A DNA stretch of 64,000 bases from Lucifuga dentata (lineage: Eukaryota; Chordata; Actinopteri; Ophidiiformes; Bythitidae): contig VXCM01003450.1 in assembly GCA_014773175.1 (NCBI GenBank), forward strand, positions 3,421 to 67,420, read 5' to 3'. A program made the translations under genes and the position numbers. This document shows positions 1 to 10,945 of the stretch, piece after piece. The notes beneath the pieces were generated by a model. It was given only the letters and a program-made list of their open reading frames with translations. It searched no databases and was not told where the DNA came from. How positions within the stretch are numbered: the first letter of the stretch is position 1; each line of letters starts with the position of its first letter.

Positions 1-1628
1 CCCCCCAAAAAAAAATCTGAATTTTATTTTATTTTTTGCATATATGATGTTTTTTTTTTTGTGTCACATTTGATACATCAGGCATTTATTTAACTCGAGA
101 GGACTTAAACTGGAACTTTTTTTGTTTGTTTTGCATTTTGCAGGCATTTTGGTTAATAACTGATCATTTTGATGATGTAGAGGTCTCAGAAAATCATGAA
201 AAATGTGACACAAATGGCATTATAGAGTTAAACACCAACAAAACCAACTAAAAGCACACACACACACACACACACACAGTAATTCTATTAGTAATTCTAA
301 CTCTGGTGAGACAGCCAAAACATTAAAAAATCCCTGAAAAGATACCTGGCAATACGAGATTAAATTCATAGCTAATAAAGTTAAAGCTCATAACTCCCAA
401 TTTCATTCACCTTATTGGGTTTTCTTCCTCTGCTCTAAAGCCTGAGAGATACAAACAAATGGAAAAAAAAAACAACAAAAAAACAAATCTCACTACACTA
501 TCACGAAACCCCCCCTAGATATGCTGAATATTTCATTTTTCATTCACGCAGCTTCCTCAAATATAAAACATGAGCTTTGCAAGATGTAAAAAATCAATAT
601 CTCATGTTTTCTGGGCAGGTTTTCAACTCCAACAGCACATGAATAATGAATACTGAGGTGTGTGAGGAAGTAATTTATACCATTAGAGTGAAGCATCTAC
701 TGACAGGGATGTGGTTGATATGAGTGATCACGTGAAACGTAGCTGTGCATTACGTGGTCTGGAAAAACATGGGTGGAAAATCTAAGGTCGCTTTCAAACT
801 AGTAGTCTGTTTTTATTTTGTTGTTGCATTTACCTTTGATTTGGTTTGGTTTCACAGTAAAATCAAAATCAGAACCAAAATGTAACAACAGAAGCCGTGT
901 GAGAATGCTCATCTTAGACGCCAAAAACGTCTAAGATCAGCAGCGGCAAATCAAACGTGGTTACCATAGCAACATGGAACAACAAGAGAATGACAGCAGA
1001 AAGCCGAATTTTGACTTCAAGAAAACGTCTTGACGACCGCATGCTGCTTCACATTATGTAAAGACGTGCACAGCCTTCATATTAAGCACATACAACATGC
1101 TAACTTAAACCTGTAGGTGCAAAATACTAAGAGACATATAGAATCATTTTATTCATACATACATATGAAACAAAACTATTTTCACATTACTGGAAACATT
1201 GATTCTAGTAATTCAACTCTTGAGCGGCAGTGTATATGTATTCAAATAAAAGTAAATAAATTAAGGATGAGCAAATAAATACTTCCACACTAGGCTCGGC
1301 ATAGACTCGCCTCGTTGTGCACAGGGTAACGTAATAGACACAATTTTTCTCATCATGAATAAGAGGATAAAATGGACAATGCATGAAATATCCAGGGAAT
1401 ATAGTTATTTCCTGGATCTTTCATTAAATAATTATCTTTTATTGTCCGCTTATCTGTTAAATGATGAGAACACAGAATCAAAATCATCCATGTCTGACAG
1501 GAGGCCATTAGAATGACCTCAGAAGTGAAAAACAACTAGTAGCAAACTTATAGCTCCTTCAAATGCACATAGAATTGGAAACTCTCTCATACACACTTAA
1601 CCCAGCTATAATAGAGTGTGTTGTGTAC
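1..1628 (-). other. Intron, incomplete (3' side leaves the window)
   Basis: No further glycine-rich exon is visible here. It holds a CA microsatellite (254-278), a diverged interspersed repeat at about 785-1150 related to copies at 6.7, 8.8 and 54.4 kb, and a 10-bp-arm hairpin (911-920 with 928-937, ATCTTAGACG). Confidence 0.6.
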
Positions 1629-1770
1629 CTGCAGCGTTTGACTTCCCGTTGCGTCCAGGTTGACTGGGGTCATCGTCCAGCTGCTCCTGCTGGGTTTCTG
1701 ATAGGCTGCTGTAACCCCGGCCACCCCCGCCAGCGGCAATGATGAGGGGGGTGTACACTCCTTTGTTCAC
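1629..1770 (-). CDS. alk: ALK-family glycine-rich exon, third copy
   Basis: Third copy of the glycine-rich exon, again with intact CAG acceptor and GTAC donor. It is the copy nearest the next downstream exon, which lies beyond the window start. Codon content is the same as the other copies, so a transcript would not reveal by its sequence which copy was used. Confidence 0.7.
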
Positions 1771-2050
1771 CTGAAACCATATCATGGTTTACAGTTATAT
1801 TTATGGAAAAGTTATTACCTATCGTAACCGTAAAGGAACAGTCCAAGTTTTTGGGAGATTGGTTTGTCAGCTTATCTGTTAAATAATGAGAACACAGAAT
1901 CAAAATCATCCATGTCTGACAGGAGGCCATTAGAATGACCTCAGAAGTGAAAAACAACTAGTAGCAAACTTATAGCTCCTTCAAATGCACATAGAATTGG
2001 AAACTCTCTCATACACACTTAACCCAGCTATAATAGAGTGTGTTGTGTAC

Positions 2051-2192
2051 CTGCAGCGTTTGACTTCCCGTTGCGTCCAGGTTGACTGGGGTCATCGTCC
2101 AGCTGCTCCTGCTGGGTTTCTGATAGGCTGCTGTAACCCCGGCCACCCCCGCCAGCGGCAATGATGAGGGGGGTGTACACTCCTTTGTTCAC
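2051..2192 (-). CDS. alk: ALK-family glycine-rich exon, second copy
   Basis: Appears identical in sequence and splice sites to the copy at 2473-2614, 422 bases away. If spliced after another copy it is read one base out of frame and reaches a TGA after about 33 residues. It can therefore contribute only as an alternative to the other copies, or it is an assembly artefact. Confidence 0.7.
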
Positions 2193-2472
2193 CTGAAACC
2201 ATATCATGGTTTACAGTTATATTTATGGAAAAGTTATTACCTATCGTAACCGTAAAGGAACAGTCCAAGTTTTTGGGAGATTGGTTTGTCAGCTTATCTG
2301 TTAAATAATGAGAACACAGAATCAAAATCATCCATGTCTGACAGGAGGCCATTAGAATGACCTCAGAAGTGAAAAACAACTAGTAGCAAACTTATAGCTC
2401 CTTCAAATGCACATAGAATTGGAAACTCTCTCATACACACTTAACCCAGCTATAATAGAGTGTGTTGTGTAC

Positions 2473-2614
2473 CTGCAGCGTTTGACTTCCCGTTGCGTCC
2501 AGGTTGACTGGGGTCATCGTCCAGCTGCTCCTGCTGGGTTTCTGATAGGCTGCTGTAACCCCGGCCACCCCCGCCAGCGGCAATGATGAGGGGGGTGTAC
2601 ACTCCTTTGTTCAC
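2473..2614 (-). CDS. alk: ALK-family glycine-rich exon, copy nearest the upstream exon
   Basis: A 142-bp exon, phase 0 in and phase 1 out. It encodes VNKGVYTPLIIAAGGGGRGY, then SSLSETQQEQL and GRNGKSNAAG. It matches human ALK GVPVPLIIAAGGGGRAY...GLNGNSGAAG. It is the first of three identical copies met by the transcript and joins ATYVFK of the previous exon in frame. The acceptor is GATATGGTTTCAG and the donor GTACACAA. Because the exon length is not a multiple of three, following it with another copy would shift the frame. Confidence 0.85.
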
Positions 2615-2796
2615 CTGAAACCATATCATGGTTTACAGTTATATTTATGGAAAAGTTATTACCTATCGTAACCGTAAAGGAACAGTCCAAGTTTTTGGGA
2701 GATTGGTTTGTCAGCTTATCTGTTAAATAATGAGAACACAGAATCAAAATCATCCATGTCTGACAGGAGGCCATTAGAATGACCTCAGAAGTGAAA

Positions 2797-3281
2797 AAAG
2801 GGGTAGCAACTCTAAAGCTAAATGCTAACTAAGCTAGTCAATACCTGAAACGGTGTGGCAGATTTATGTAAATTCATGACATTTTCATGAAATGTGCTAT
2901 TAAAACATAACATACTGTTTTCCTGTGTCTGAAGGCCTCTTGGAGCATCACGAGTTTTATTTTAATAAAAAGTGAAGAAGGACTTGATGGCTGATGGGAG
3001 ACTGTGTACAGTTAATATTTGCACATGAATATGAGTTTGCTCATCTGCAGTCATTCTACAATGAAGGTACTCGGACAATTTCAACTTTTATGCCAATATA
3101 AATCAAATATTTACTATCATTACTTGAAATGTAGACATTTATCATGCAAATTCACTGTACAATTATTACAGTTATTGTGGACTTAATTTTTTTCTGGATC
3201 TATGCCCATAAATGTTGAAAATACATCAAAACCATTTTTTGAGCCATGAGACAAGACACATAAGTAAAGAAAATCAATCAC

Positions 3282-3348
<67 letters not shown>

Positions 3349-3458
3349 ATCAGGAGTCATATGTTTGATCAAGAGCAGAACGAGTTAATAATTAGCTTAC
3401 ATGCTAAACACTACAGGCTGATTATACTCAAGTGCAGCTTTCCTTCACATTTCCTCAC
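2797..3458 (-). other. Intron between poly-Gly exon and exon array
   Basis: AT-rich, with an (AATC)n tetranucleotide tract at about 3273-3351. Nothing coding was seen. Confidence 0.6.
3273..3351. repeat. (AATC)n microsatellite
   Basis: About 19 tetranucleotide units, almost perfect, ending AATCGATC. Confidence 0.95.
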
Positions 3459-3569
3459 CTTGAACACATACGTTGCTCCACCCCCTCCGCCTCCACCGCC
3501 TTTCACCTGGCTTTTGTTAGCCATTGGACCAATCTGCTCAGTGCATATTCTATTCAGCATGGCGTTAGA
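3459..3569 (-). CDS. alk: ALK-family exon: poly-glycine segment
   Basis: A 111-bp exon, phase 0 in and phase 0 out (37 codons). It encodes SNAMLNRICTEQIGPMANKS, then QVKGGGGGGGATYVFK. The seven-glycine run followed by ATYVFK matches the human ALK GGGGGGGGATYVFK. In ALK, ligand contact and polyglycine-II helix packing involve this region. The acceptor is CTTCCCTACAG and the donor GTGAGGAA. Confidence 0.93.
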
Positions 3570-5451
3570 CTGTAGGGAAGAGAGAGACAGATGTTACTAT
3601 ACACACACACACAAATCCAAGGCCCAATATTCATTTTACAAGACAATTCCAGTACAATTGAGTTTTTACTGATTTCTGTTTACATCACTGTAAATCTGAC
3701 ACTGCTTCACCTAGTTTCTCATCCTTTTTTTTCCCTACCTCTAATAAATCATTTGCATAATCTCCCACTTGTTTTCTGTGCGGTTTGGTTTTAAATTATA
3801 CGACACAGTAATGGAGTCGTGCACTGCTGGAAAAGAAATCTGAGGTTTCAAGAATAAAGTCACCAGCTTTTGAGAAAAATGGTCCTACTAGCATGAGAAG
3901 AAAGTTGGAATTTTGAGATAACGGTTGAGATATTAAAAGAATAAAGTTCTAATGCTAAATGCGGGAATTGCTGGAAAGAGCAAACAGGAGACAGCAGTCT
4001 GAAAAATGTGAAGGATGTGGTGAAGTTATATTTTAGGTATAGATTTTCACAAATAAATGTCATAAATCCTATCATAAATGCTAGAAGACAATAGACAGTT
4101 TCTTGTGTGTGTGCATGTTGGACTCATTTTCAAGACGTGAAATTGTCACGATTTAACAAAAACCACACACAAGCAGCAGCCGTCATCGCTTCTCCATCTG
4201 ATTCTTCAAGCTGATATTTATTTTATTCTTTTTTCTCAAAAACCTGAGTTTTAAGATTCATTACCAGAGATTTTTTTTTTTTTTTTTTTTATCAGGAAAA
4301 GCACATATTTCACACAGAGAATGCTCGGTTCTGCAGGCTCGAACCAATGAGTGAGTGTTTGAGTTTGGTTTGTCACACTCTGCTGGCTGCTTCTCAGTGT
4401 CAGTTGTCCCATTATCTCAGTGTGAGAAAGGGCAATAACACACTGAATGTATTATCTTCAAAGAAAAAATAAAAGCAGAATGATAATCTGACTACTTGTT
4501 TTTGTGTGTCTGTATGTGTGTTTGTGTGTGTGGAGAAAAGCACAGAAGTCTGCTGTTCCCCTCAGATTTTTAAACTGGTGTATGAAATAAACTTGAAATA
4601 TTTGGATTTCAATGTAAGGCATACCTGGGAACTCAGGTAGCCCATACATCATACATAGTTTTCAATTCTATTAATCATTTTGATGTATATTTTCATTAAA
4701 GTGACCATAAAAAGCGATAAAATTCTTTGCTATCTTTGGGTTCTGAATTATGTCCACAAATGGTAAACATCAAACTATTATACAAACATTTCTCCATTTC
4801 ACACAAAGCTCAGTCCACTTATACCTACATGGTACATTTCAACAAAATTATTGTTCTGATTGAACATTCAATTGCATTATGATGATAGTGTAGGACAGCA
4901 GAAGATATGTACATTTTAAAATTTTGCATTATCTTCAAGGAATTCCAGCTGTCATCATATTATGGCAATTGGATGCTCTTGTGTTCTCATTACTTTTATG
5001 CCATGTCCTCATAATGAAAGCATATCATAGATGTATGAATACAACATTTGATTTAGTTAAGTGTATTTCACAGAATTTTTAGCGAAGGATGATGAACTGA
5101 ACAAATGAATTATGGAATATATTCATTTTGTATTTTCTTTATTCGTATATTGCGTTCTTGTAAAACAGTTTATATTTTTGGGTGTTAAAGCACAGCGTGT
5201 TCTATTATTGGTGATTCATAATTTATCAGTTTTTTTCCATTGAGTAGTTACAAGCCCTAAACTCATCAGGTGATTTATGTTGTTCTATTGAAATCATCAA
5301 TCATTAAAGTTCATAAATAAAAAGAAAACTACATAATAGCTTGTGGCCACTTTCTTTTTTGAAAAAGCAGCTCGAGGTTAGAAAAAGGTGACTGGTTGCC
5401 CGTCAGCAGGTGGCCAATGTTCTTGCTCAAGCGTTACATAGGCACCAATGG

Positions 5452-5599
5452 TGGAGCAGAAAAAGAAAGGGGAGGAAAAGGAGGAGCAGGAGAAATAGTA
5501 GAAGAAGAAGCAGGAAGAGGAGTAGGAGGGGAAGAAGAAGCAGGATGAGGAGGAGGAGGAGGNGAGGAGGAGGAGGAGAAGAAGAAGAAGAAGAAGAAG

Positions 5600-5630
<31 letters not shown>

Positions 5631-5708
5631 GATGCACCTGCCTTATATGTGCTTGTATCTTGAACTTCCTAGAGCTACTCCTACTCTGAGGGTGATGCCC
5701 CCAACATG

Positions 5709-5758
<50 letters not shown>
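5452..5758. repeat. Purine-rich tract, (AAG)n and (CA)n microsatellites
   Basis: An A/G-only block from about 5452 ends in about 18 AAG units (5576-5629); about 25 CA units follow at 5708-5758. A single N sits at 5563. Confidence 0.95.
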
Positions 5759-5760
<2 letters not shown>

Positions 5761-6900
5761 CACTCCTTTCTCCTGCTGCTGTCTCATGTCTGCACCAAAT
5801 AATGGAGAGAGGATGCAGAAGTAGGCGGGACCTGAGTGAGTGATTGACAGCTCAAGGGGTAAAATGCGGTGCATTCAAGTGCTCTGCCACCTCCCGCCTA
5901 GAACAGTCTTCCTCTGTTTTTTCTCACTTTATAGGTGTGTAGGTGTGTGTGTGTGTGTGTTTTTGCAGTGACACAAGAGGTATCATTTTGTTTGCGAGAG
6001 GGAAGTCTAGGTGAGAGAAAACACTGCTTTACAGCACCATTCACTTTCAGAGGACCCTTCGGAGGGAGTCGGCTCCTCTTGTTGTCAGAACCAGAGAGAA
6101 AAATAAGAAACCTTAAACAACTTTAGTCTCACTTTGGAACAGCCCAGATCCTCTGCGCTGTCTGTAGTGTGCACTTCAAGACACACTACGTTAAAAACTA
6201 ATAACTGGATGACAGTTTGTACGCCACACATGTGGAAACAAAGCTGCAAAAACACAAGAGATGTCTGCTGTCTTGTCCTGCTACAACCGCCATGACATGA
6301 GGATCAGAGGTGCGTTAAATCATTATCATCCCATGAATCGCTTCTTAAAACACACGTCTCTGCCTCTGGCTTCATGGAATACTTTTTTGAATAAGATATT
6401 ATAATTTAACTGAGATTTCTTGCAAATTTTTTTTGTTCTTTTACAGCTTCGTTGTTTCTTGGTTAATGCACTTTGTAAAGTATTTGTCTTTGAGATAAGT
6501 CCTATTCCAAGTTGATTAGGCTAAATATTAAACAAATAACACATTAATTAGATGATATTTCCATGCTGACACAGTTGGCTCCACAAAGCACATGGATAAT
6601 ATTAATAAAAACTTCATTGCTTGAGGCATACTATAGAATAGAAAACCCTTTTTCCTGATTAATGTGCAAATTTATGCAGCAAGGTCTCCAAATCTGGAAT
6701 ATGGAATATTAGCTTTGATACAATTACTCTTTCTTCAGTTTGGTTTAAGACAGCCAAATTTCAAGTGAACCAAACTATACAGTATCAACAAAAGCCATGT
6801 GACAACGCTCACTCTCCTCATTGGTCAGAAATTCCTGGGCTTCCAGCCAGAAAGGAAATCAAAACAGGAAGCAGACATGGCAATCAGCGGTTAGTACTAA

Positions 6901-7450
6901 TGCTGCATTTGAGCTACCCTGGAAGTCAGATTCTTCTGACTTCTAACTTGGAAAAATGTGTTGGAACGGCATTTGAAGTTGGAGCTCCAGCTGGGAAAGT
7001 CAGACCAAAATTATCTACCCCGACTTCACCAGCGTGACGTTGCTCAACATGTCAGCGCCCGTGGAAGCGAGCTTTGTGAATGGAAATGATCAGCTAACAG
7101 GTGAATAAAGTATTTTTTCTTGCATGACATTGAAATAAAAAGGTCAAAATATATTGCCAAGTTAACTATCTACAGTGTATAATAACTGTTTCGTAAGTGT
7201 AAAGTGTAAATAATTTCATAATATTACTTCTCTGCACAAAGTTTAATACCCACTGTGATTAATATCATTGTAAAACAACACAACCAAACAGTACTTTACT
7301 TAGTATTTATTGCTAATTTTATTAATCTTACAGTGTTTATTGGGGTTCAGCCATGCTTTTCTGTTTACATTTAGCTGGAACGGTTTGAGGTTGGAAGTCT
7401 GAACTTCCCACTAGGAAAAATCTGACTTCTGAGGTAGCTTGAACGCAGCA
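6901..7450. mobile_element. Non-autonomous DNA transposon with TAA target duplication
   Basis: A 550-bp element. The left end TGCTGCATTTGAGCTACC and the reverse complement of the right end, TGCTGCGTTCAAGCTACC, form terminal inverted repeats. They are followed by matching GGAAGTCAGATT / AGAAGTCAGATT inner sequence. TAA stands on both sides (6898-6900 and 7451-7453). A 3-bp TWA duplication is typical of the PIF/Harbinger superfamily; that class is inference. No transposase frame was seen. A similar end (TAATGCTGCATTC) recurs at about 33690. Confidence 0.75.
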
Positions 7451-8799
7451 TAAGGCCTCACAGAAATAACGTCCTGGAGTGAAATCCATCTTTTCTGTGT
7501 GGAATGTCCTCCCAGTCTTAAAACATGCGACTTACAGTTGGTTCCATTTCCTTTAATTTCATTTTTCATTAATTTCATTTTATTAGACTCGTGACCATAT
7601 AAATGGTATGGAGTACAAACAATACATATGAAGGCAAGCAATATGGGTGAAAAAAGAAAAAAAACCTCAAAAAAATAATCTGTAAACCAAGTTTACAGAG
7701 TATTTTTAGATTCTCTGCCTGCAATAAGAGAACCAACTTAAATGGGATAGATGGACACTTAACATAATACTTTGGCAAATACTTATCTCTAAATTGCATT
7801 ATTTCCATATTTGTGCATTCAAACAGAAATATTCATCCCCAGAATAGTTGTCATAGAATTTACACATTTTATTTTTCCTTTCTAACCCTATATATCTTCT
7901 AATAGCCTTTGGAATCCTAGAATTGGTAAGTCTAAAGTCACAAATTGCTTGTCTCTGCCCCCTAGTTTGTTGCAATAAGTACTTTTCAAACTTAAACTCC
8001 TTCTTAAATTCTACATAAAGGTCGCAAGATGACATCTGCCATAGCTCATTAGACCTTCTGTATAAATTGATCTTCTAGTCTCTGTTCAATAGCTTTTTTT
8101 AAGCCAGTTAATTATATCACACTTCTGTGAAAACCAGAGATAAGAAAATCCACATTCATCTAAAATTTGCTTGAGTCATCCATGGTGATATACAGACTCC
8201 ATTTCTTGCAATTCAAATAAACAGGTATACATCCTATGACTAAGCTTATCTTCCTTACTATTCAAAAGTCCTGCCCAATAACCAATCATTCTCTTTTTAA
8301 TTGCAATACTTAATGGGTATTTTCCCAGCTCTCCATACACCATATCACATGTTGTCATTTAAACTCTTATGTGTACCCTCGTGTGTTCGTCGCTTATGGA
8401 TTAAAGCGCATGAAATATGTTGTTTCACAGACATGGAGCAGCGGCAGGATTAGCGTGTCTATGTGTTGTCATCATTTGGACATATACCAAGAAAAACTAC
8501 AGTAGCAGAAAATTGAATGTGACTTTAAGACACTGAGCGGGATTAATAAAGCTTAGCAGGATTTAGCGTGTCGATAAGGGCAAATATTATCATATCCATG
8601 TTCCCTCATTCATAAATGCCTGTTACCGTCATCTTTTAGCATTTGCCTTGAAAAAGGCGTTACTACGGTATTTCCTTATTTACATTACCTGTGACTCCCC
8701 TTACAACAACGCTACGTTAATGGGACGGATTAACCTAAATAAATCTTAAATGAGCTTCAAATAACCGATGCTGTGTAGTTATCCTGATTTTTTTTTTTA

Positions 8800-9780
8800 T
8801 GAATCCCACCCAATGTGTGGAAAACAACATACTGCTTCACATTATGTGAAGAGGACATGCTGCCTTCAGATGGCTGAAGAGGAGATACTGATCATGTGCT
8901 GTAAAAAAAAAAAAAGAAAAAACAAAAAAACATGCTAACTTTCATTTGATTTACTGCGGTTAGGATGTAGTGTCATGAATCTTCACTTCAGCATCCATCC
9001 ACTAGCCGTCACCACAGTTATCACATTCTGTCTCCAGGCTCCGTTCTCTCCTCCTGTTTCCTGTTCCTGCATTTTCCTTCCACTTCTCAGTCACCTCATC
9101 AGCTGCTCCCCATTTGCAAGCTCTCCCATGTCTATATATACAGCCCCTTGTTTCTGTATTCTCTGCCAGATCGTCTTGTGTTCCTGAGCTTGTGTTTCTT
9201 GTGTCTGTGTGTTTCCAGTGTTTGTAGATTGTCTAATCCGTAGTTTTTCTAGTTTTTGGGTTTTGTTCTGGTTTATTTCCAGCCTGTGGTTTTTCCAGTA
9301 CCCAGATATATTCTGTTCATCAGTTTTGTGGTTTCCCTCATCATTTTGGGTATTAAATCTGACCTCTGATCTGCTTGCCTGATTCTCTGCCTGATCGAAC
9401 CCAGCTTTTCTATCCTGACTTTGGCCTGTTTCACTGGTTGATGTTCTCAGCCTATTTTTTGGATCTGTTTTCCTGATATTCTGACTGACTGTTTAAGTAT
9501 TTTTTTCCATCCACAATTAAAGACTGTTTATTTACGTAATCCTGCCTAAGCCTGCATTTGACTCCTCATCCCAGAGCTGCACTGTGACATGTAGTTTATT
9601 TCATATTACCCATAGATCAATAGATCGCCTTGTGGCTGGTTTAGAACTAATTATGGATCATCTTCAATCAAATCACTCCAGAGTTGATTTGGTCTGCATC
9701 TGAGTGTGATTGCCATGTCAGACCTGCCCAAACGGACCATACCAAGTGGGAAAACCTGAGTTTGATTTTAGGGTAGAATA
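8800..9780. repeat. Old interspersed repeat split by the solo LTR
   Basis: The flanks of the LTR match, in the same order, the uninterrupted copy at 54412-54870. Shared strings are GTGAAGA..GCTGCCTTCAGATGGCTGAA, ATAGATCAATAGATC and CCAAACGGACCATACCAAG. Related pieces occur at 785-1150 and 6715-6897. Class unknown. Confidence 0.65.
8971..9589. mobile_element. Solo LTR of a retrotransposon, 5-bp target duplication
   Basis: A 619-bp unit that starts TGTCATGAATC and ends CTGTGACA (TG...CA termini). It is flanked by a perfect direct TGTAG at 8966-8970 and 9590-9594. A TATATATA stretch at about 9132 and ATTAAA signals at about 9352 and 9520 fit an LTR promoter and polyadenylation site. There are no internal coding genes, so it is a recombined solo LTR; Gypsy-type is a guess. 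It is inserted into an older repeat whose halves lie at 8800-8965 and 9595-9780. Confidence 0.82.
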
Positions 9781-10229
9781 CACCTCTAAAATTGTATTCC
9801 TCTGTCCTCGGTGTTTGAAATTTTGAACATTTCAGTTGTGGACGATTGAGATTTTAGTTGATGGCAAGAGGGATTATGAGGTTTTAGTTTCAGTGTTGCG
9901 AACTGTGAGCTGAGGCACGCTGCCAGCGAGGAAACACCACAGCATAATGGATGACAGGAACTCCTGGCAAAGAACAAATGTAAGCTTAGGAGAAACAATA
10001 GATGGATCACTGTGAGGTTTAGTTACGGCTTTAAAGAGTCATCTGTGATTCAGAGCGCGGGGCTCCCAAGTGATCCCTGGTCCATTAGGGGGTCACAGGA
10101 GTCCCTAAATCATTTACTTTTGTTAGAATGTAATTGGCTAATTATTCATCTTTGAAATAATAGGTTAATTATGCAGTAGATTGTAGATTTCACCTCTAAA
10201 GCGAGCTCACAGTTAATTAAGAGACTCAC

Positions 10230-10377
10230 GTTGGGACATGCATCCTCTCCTTGCTGTCCCACCAGGACGTGAAGCACCTCGCCCTTCTTGAGCATGAAGT
10301 CTCCTGTGATGTAAACACCATGTGACCGACTCATGGCCAATACGCTTCGACCGCCAGCTGCCCCGTAGGCTGTGATC
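10230..10377 (-). CDS. alk: ALK-family exon: TNF-like domain core
   Basis: A 148-bp exon, phase 2 in and phase 0 out. It encodes ITAYGAAGGRSVLAMSRSHG, VYITGDFMLKKGEVLHVL and VGQQGEDACPN. The last string and the opening YGAAGG are near-invariant between ALK and LTK, which makes this the clearest diagnostic exon. The split AG|G arginine joins TY of the previous exon to ITAYG. The donor is GTGAGTCTC and the acceptor TTTAACCGCAG. Confidence 0.95.
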
Positions 10378-10728
10378 CTGCGGTTAAACACACGGAAACA
10401 TCGGCTAATGAAGAAATGTAAGTCCCACACGAAACAATACAAAACTTTAAAAAGATAAAGATGCAAATCAAAAAAACTGAAGTTATGAGTTTTTTTTAAT
10501 CCTAAAAATATGTCAAGTATTCAGTGCTGTAGGGTAAAACGCAGAATTCTTCCTGCAAATTAATGACTGCATATGACTTAAAAACAATTCAAACACAGTA
10601 AAATCCGCTTTGATCATAGCGATTTTCAGAAAAACATTCATACCAGCATCCCATGATGCACTCTGATGCACACATACACAAATACATTAATAGACTACAG
10701 AGTGTGGAGAACCAAAACTTACGACAAA

Positions 10729-10730
<2 letters not shown>

Positions 10731-10776
<46 letters not shown>

Positions 10777-10898
10777 GCTTTGTAGCAGAAGATAAAAGTT
10801 TCAAAATCTCCAATTCTGTTGCCAGCAAAAAACACAACTTGAATGGTTTGTGGGGACAGCTTGAATATTTATCCCTTCCCTGGTGGATTTGCTTGGTA

Positions 10899-10941
<43 letters not shown>
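10731..10941. repeat. (CA)n and (GA)n microsatellites
   Basis: About 20 CA units at 10731-10771 and about 21 GA units at 10900-10941. They create open frames on both strands that are not genes. Confidence 0.95.

Positions 10942-10945
<4 letters not shown>

Larger units (their letters stand above)
1448..2796. repeat. 422-bp tandem repeat, 3.2 copies, containing an exon
   Basis: Units start at 1448, 1870 and 2292, with an 83-bp partial fourth at 2714-2796. The only difference I saw is in the first unit (AAATGATGAG against AAATAATGAG). Each unit holds the 142-bp glycine-rich exon plus 280 bp of intron. The left flank ends TATTGTCC and the right copy diverges after GAAGTGAAAAA. Near-identity means a very recent duplication or an assembly error. 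Confidence 0.95.
3570..10229 (-). other. Intron of 6.7 kb, repeat-rich
   Basis: Contains a purine-rich block (5452-5630) with an AAG tract broken by one N at 5563, CA repeats (5708-5758), a TAA-flanked inverted-repeat element (6901-7450), a solo LTR (8971-9589) and fragments of an older interspersed repeat around it. I saw no coding exon; the short open frames overlap simple repeats. Confidence 0.6.

Noticed and set aside
1448..2796. Three-exon in-frame domain repeat
   Set aside because: The 142-bp exon is not a multiple of three, so serial inclusion cannot extend the protein.
3273..3351. Regular short repeats that could suggest a CRISPR-like array
   Set aside because: Simple tetranucleotide microsatellite without spacers.
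5410..5874. Long open frames on both strands
   Set aside because: They arise from AAG and CA microsatellites and cross an N.
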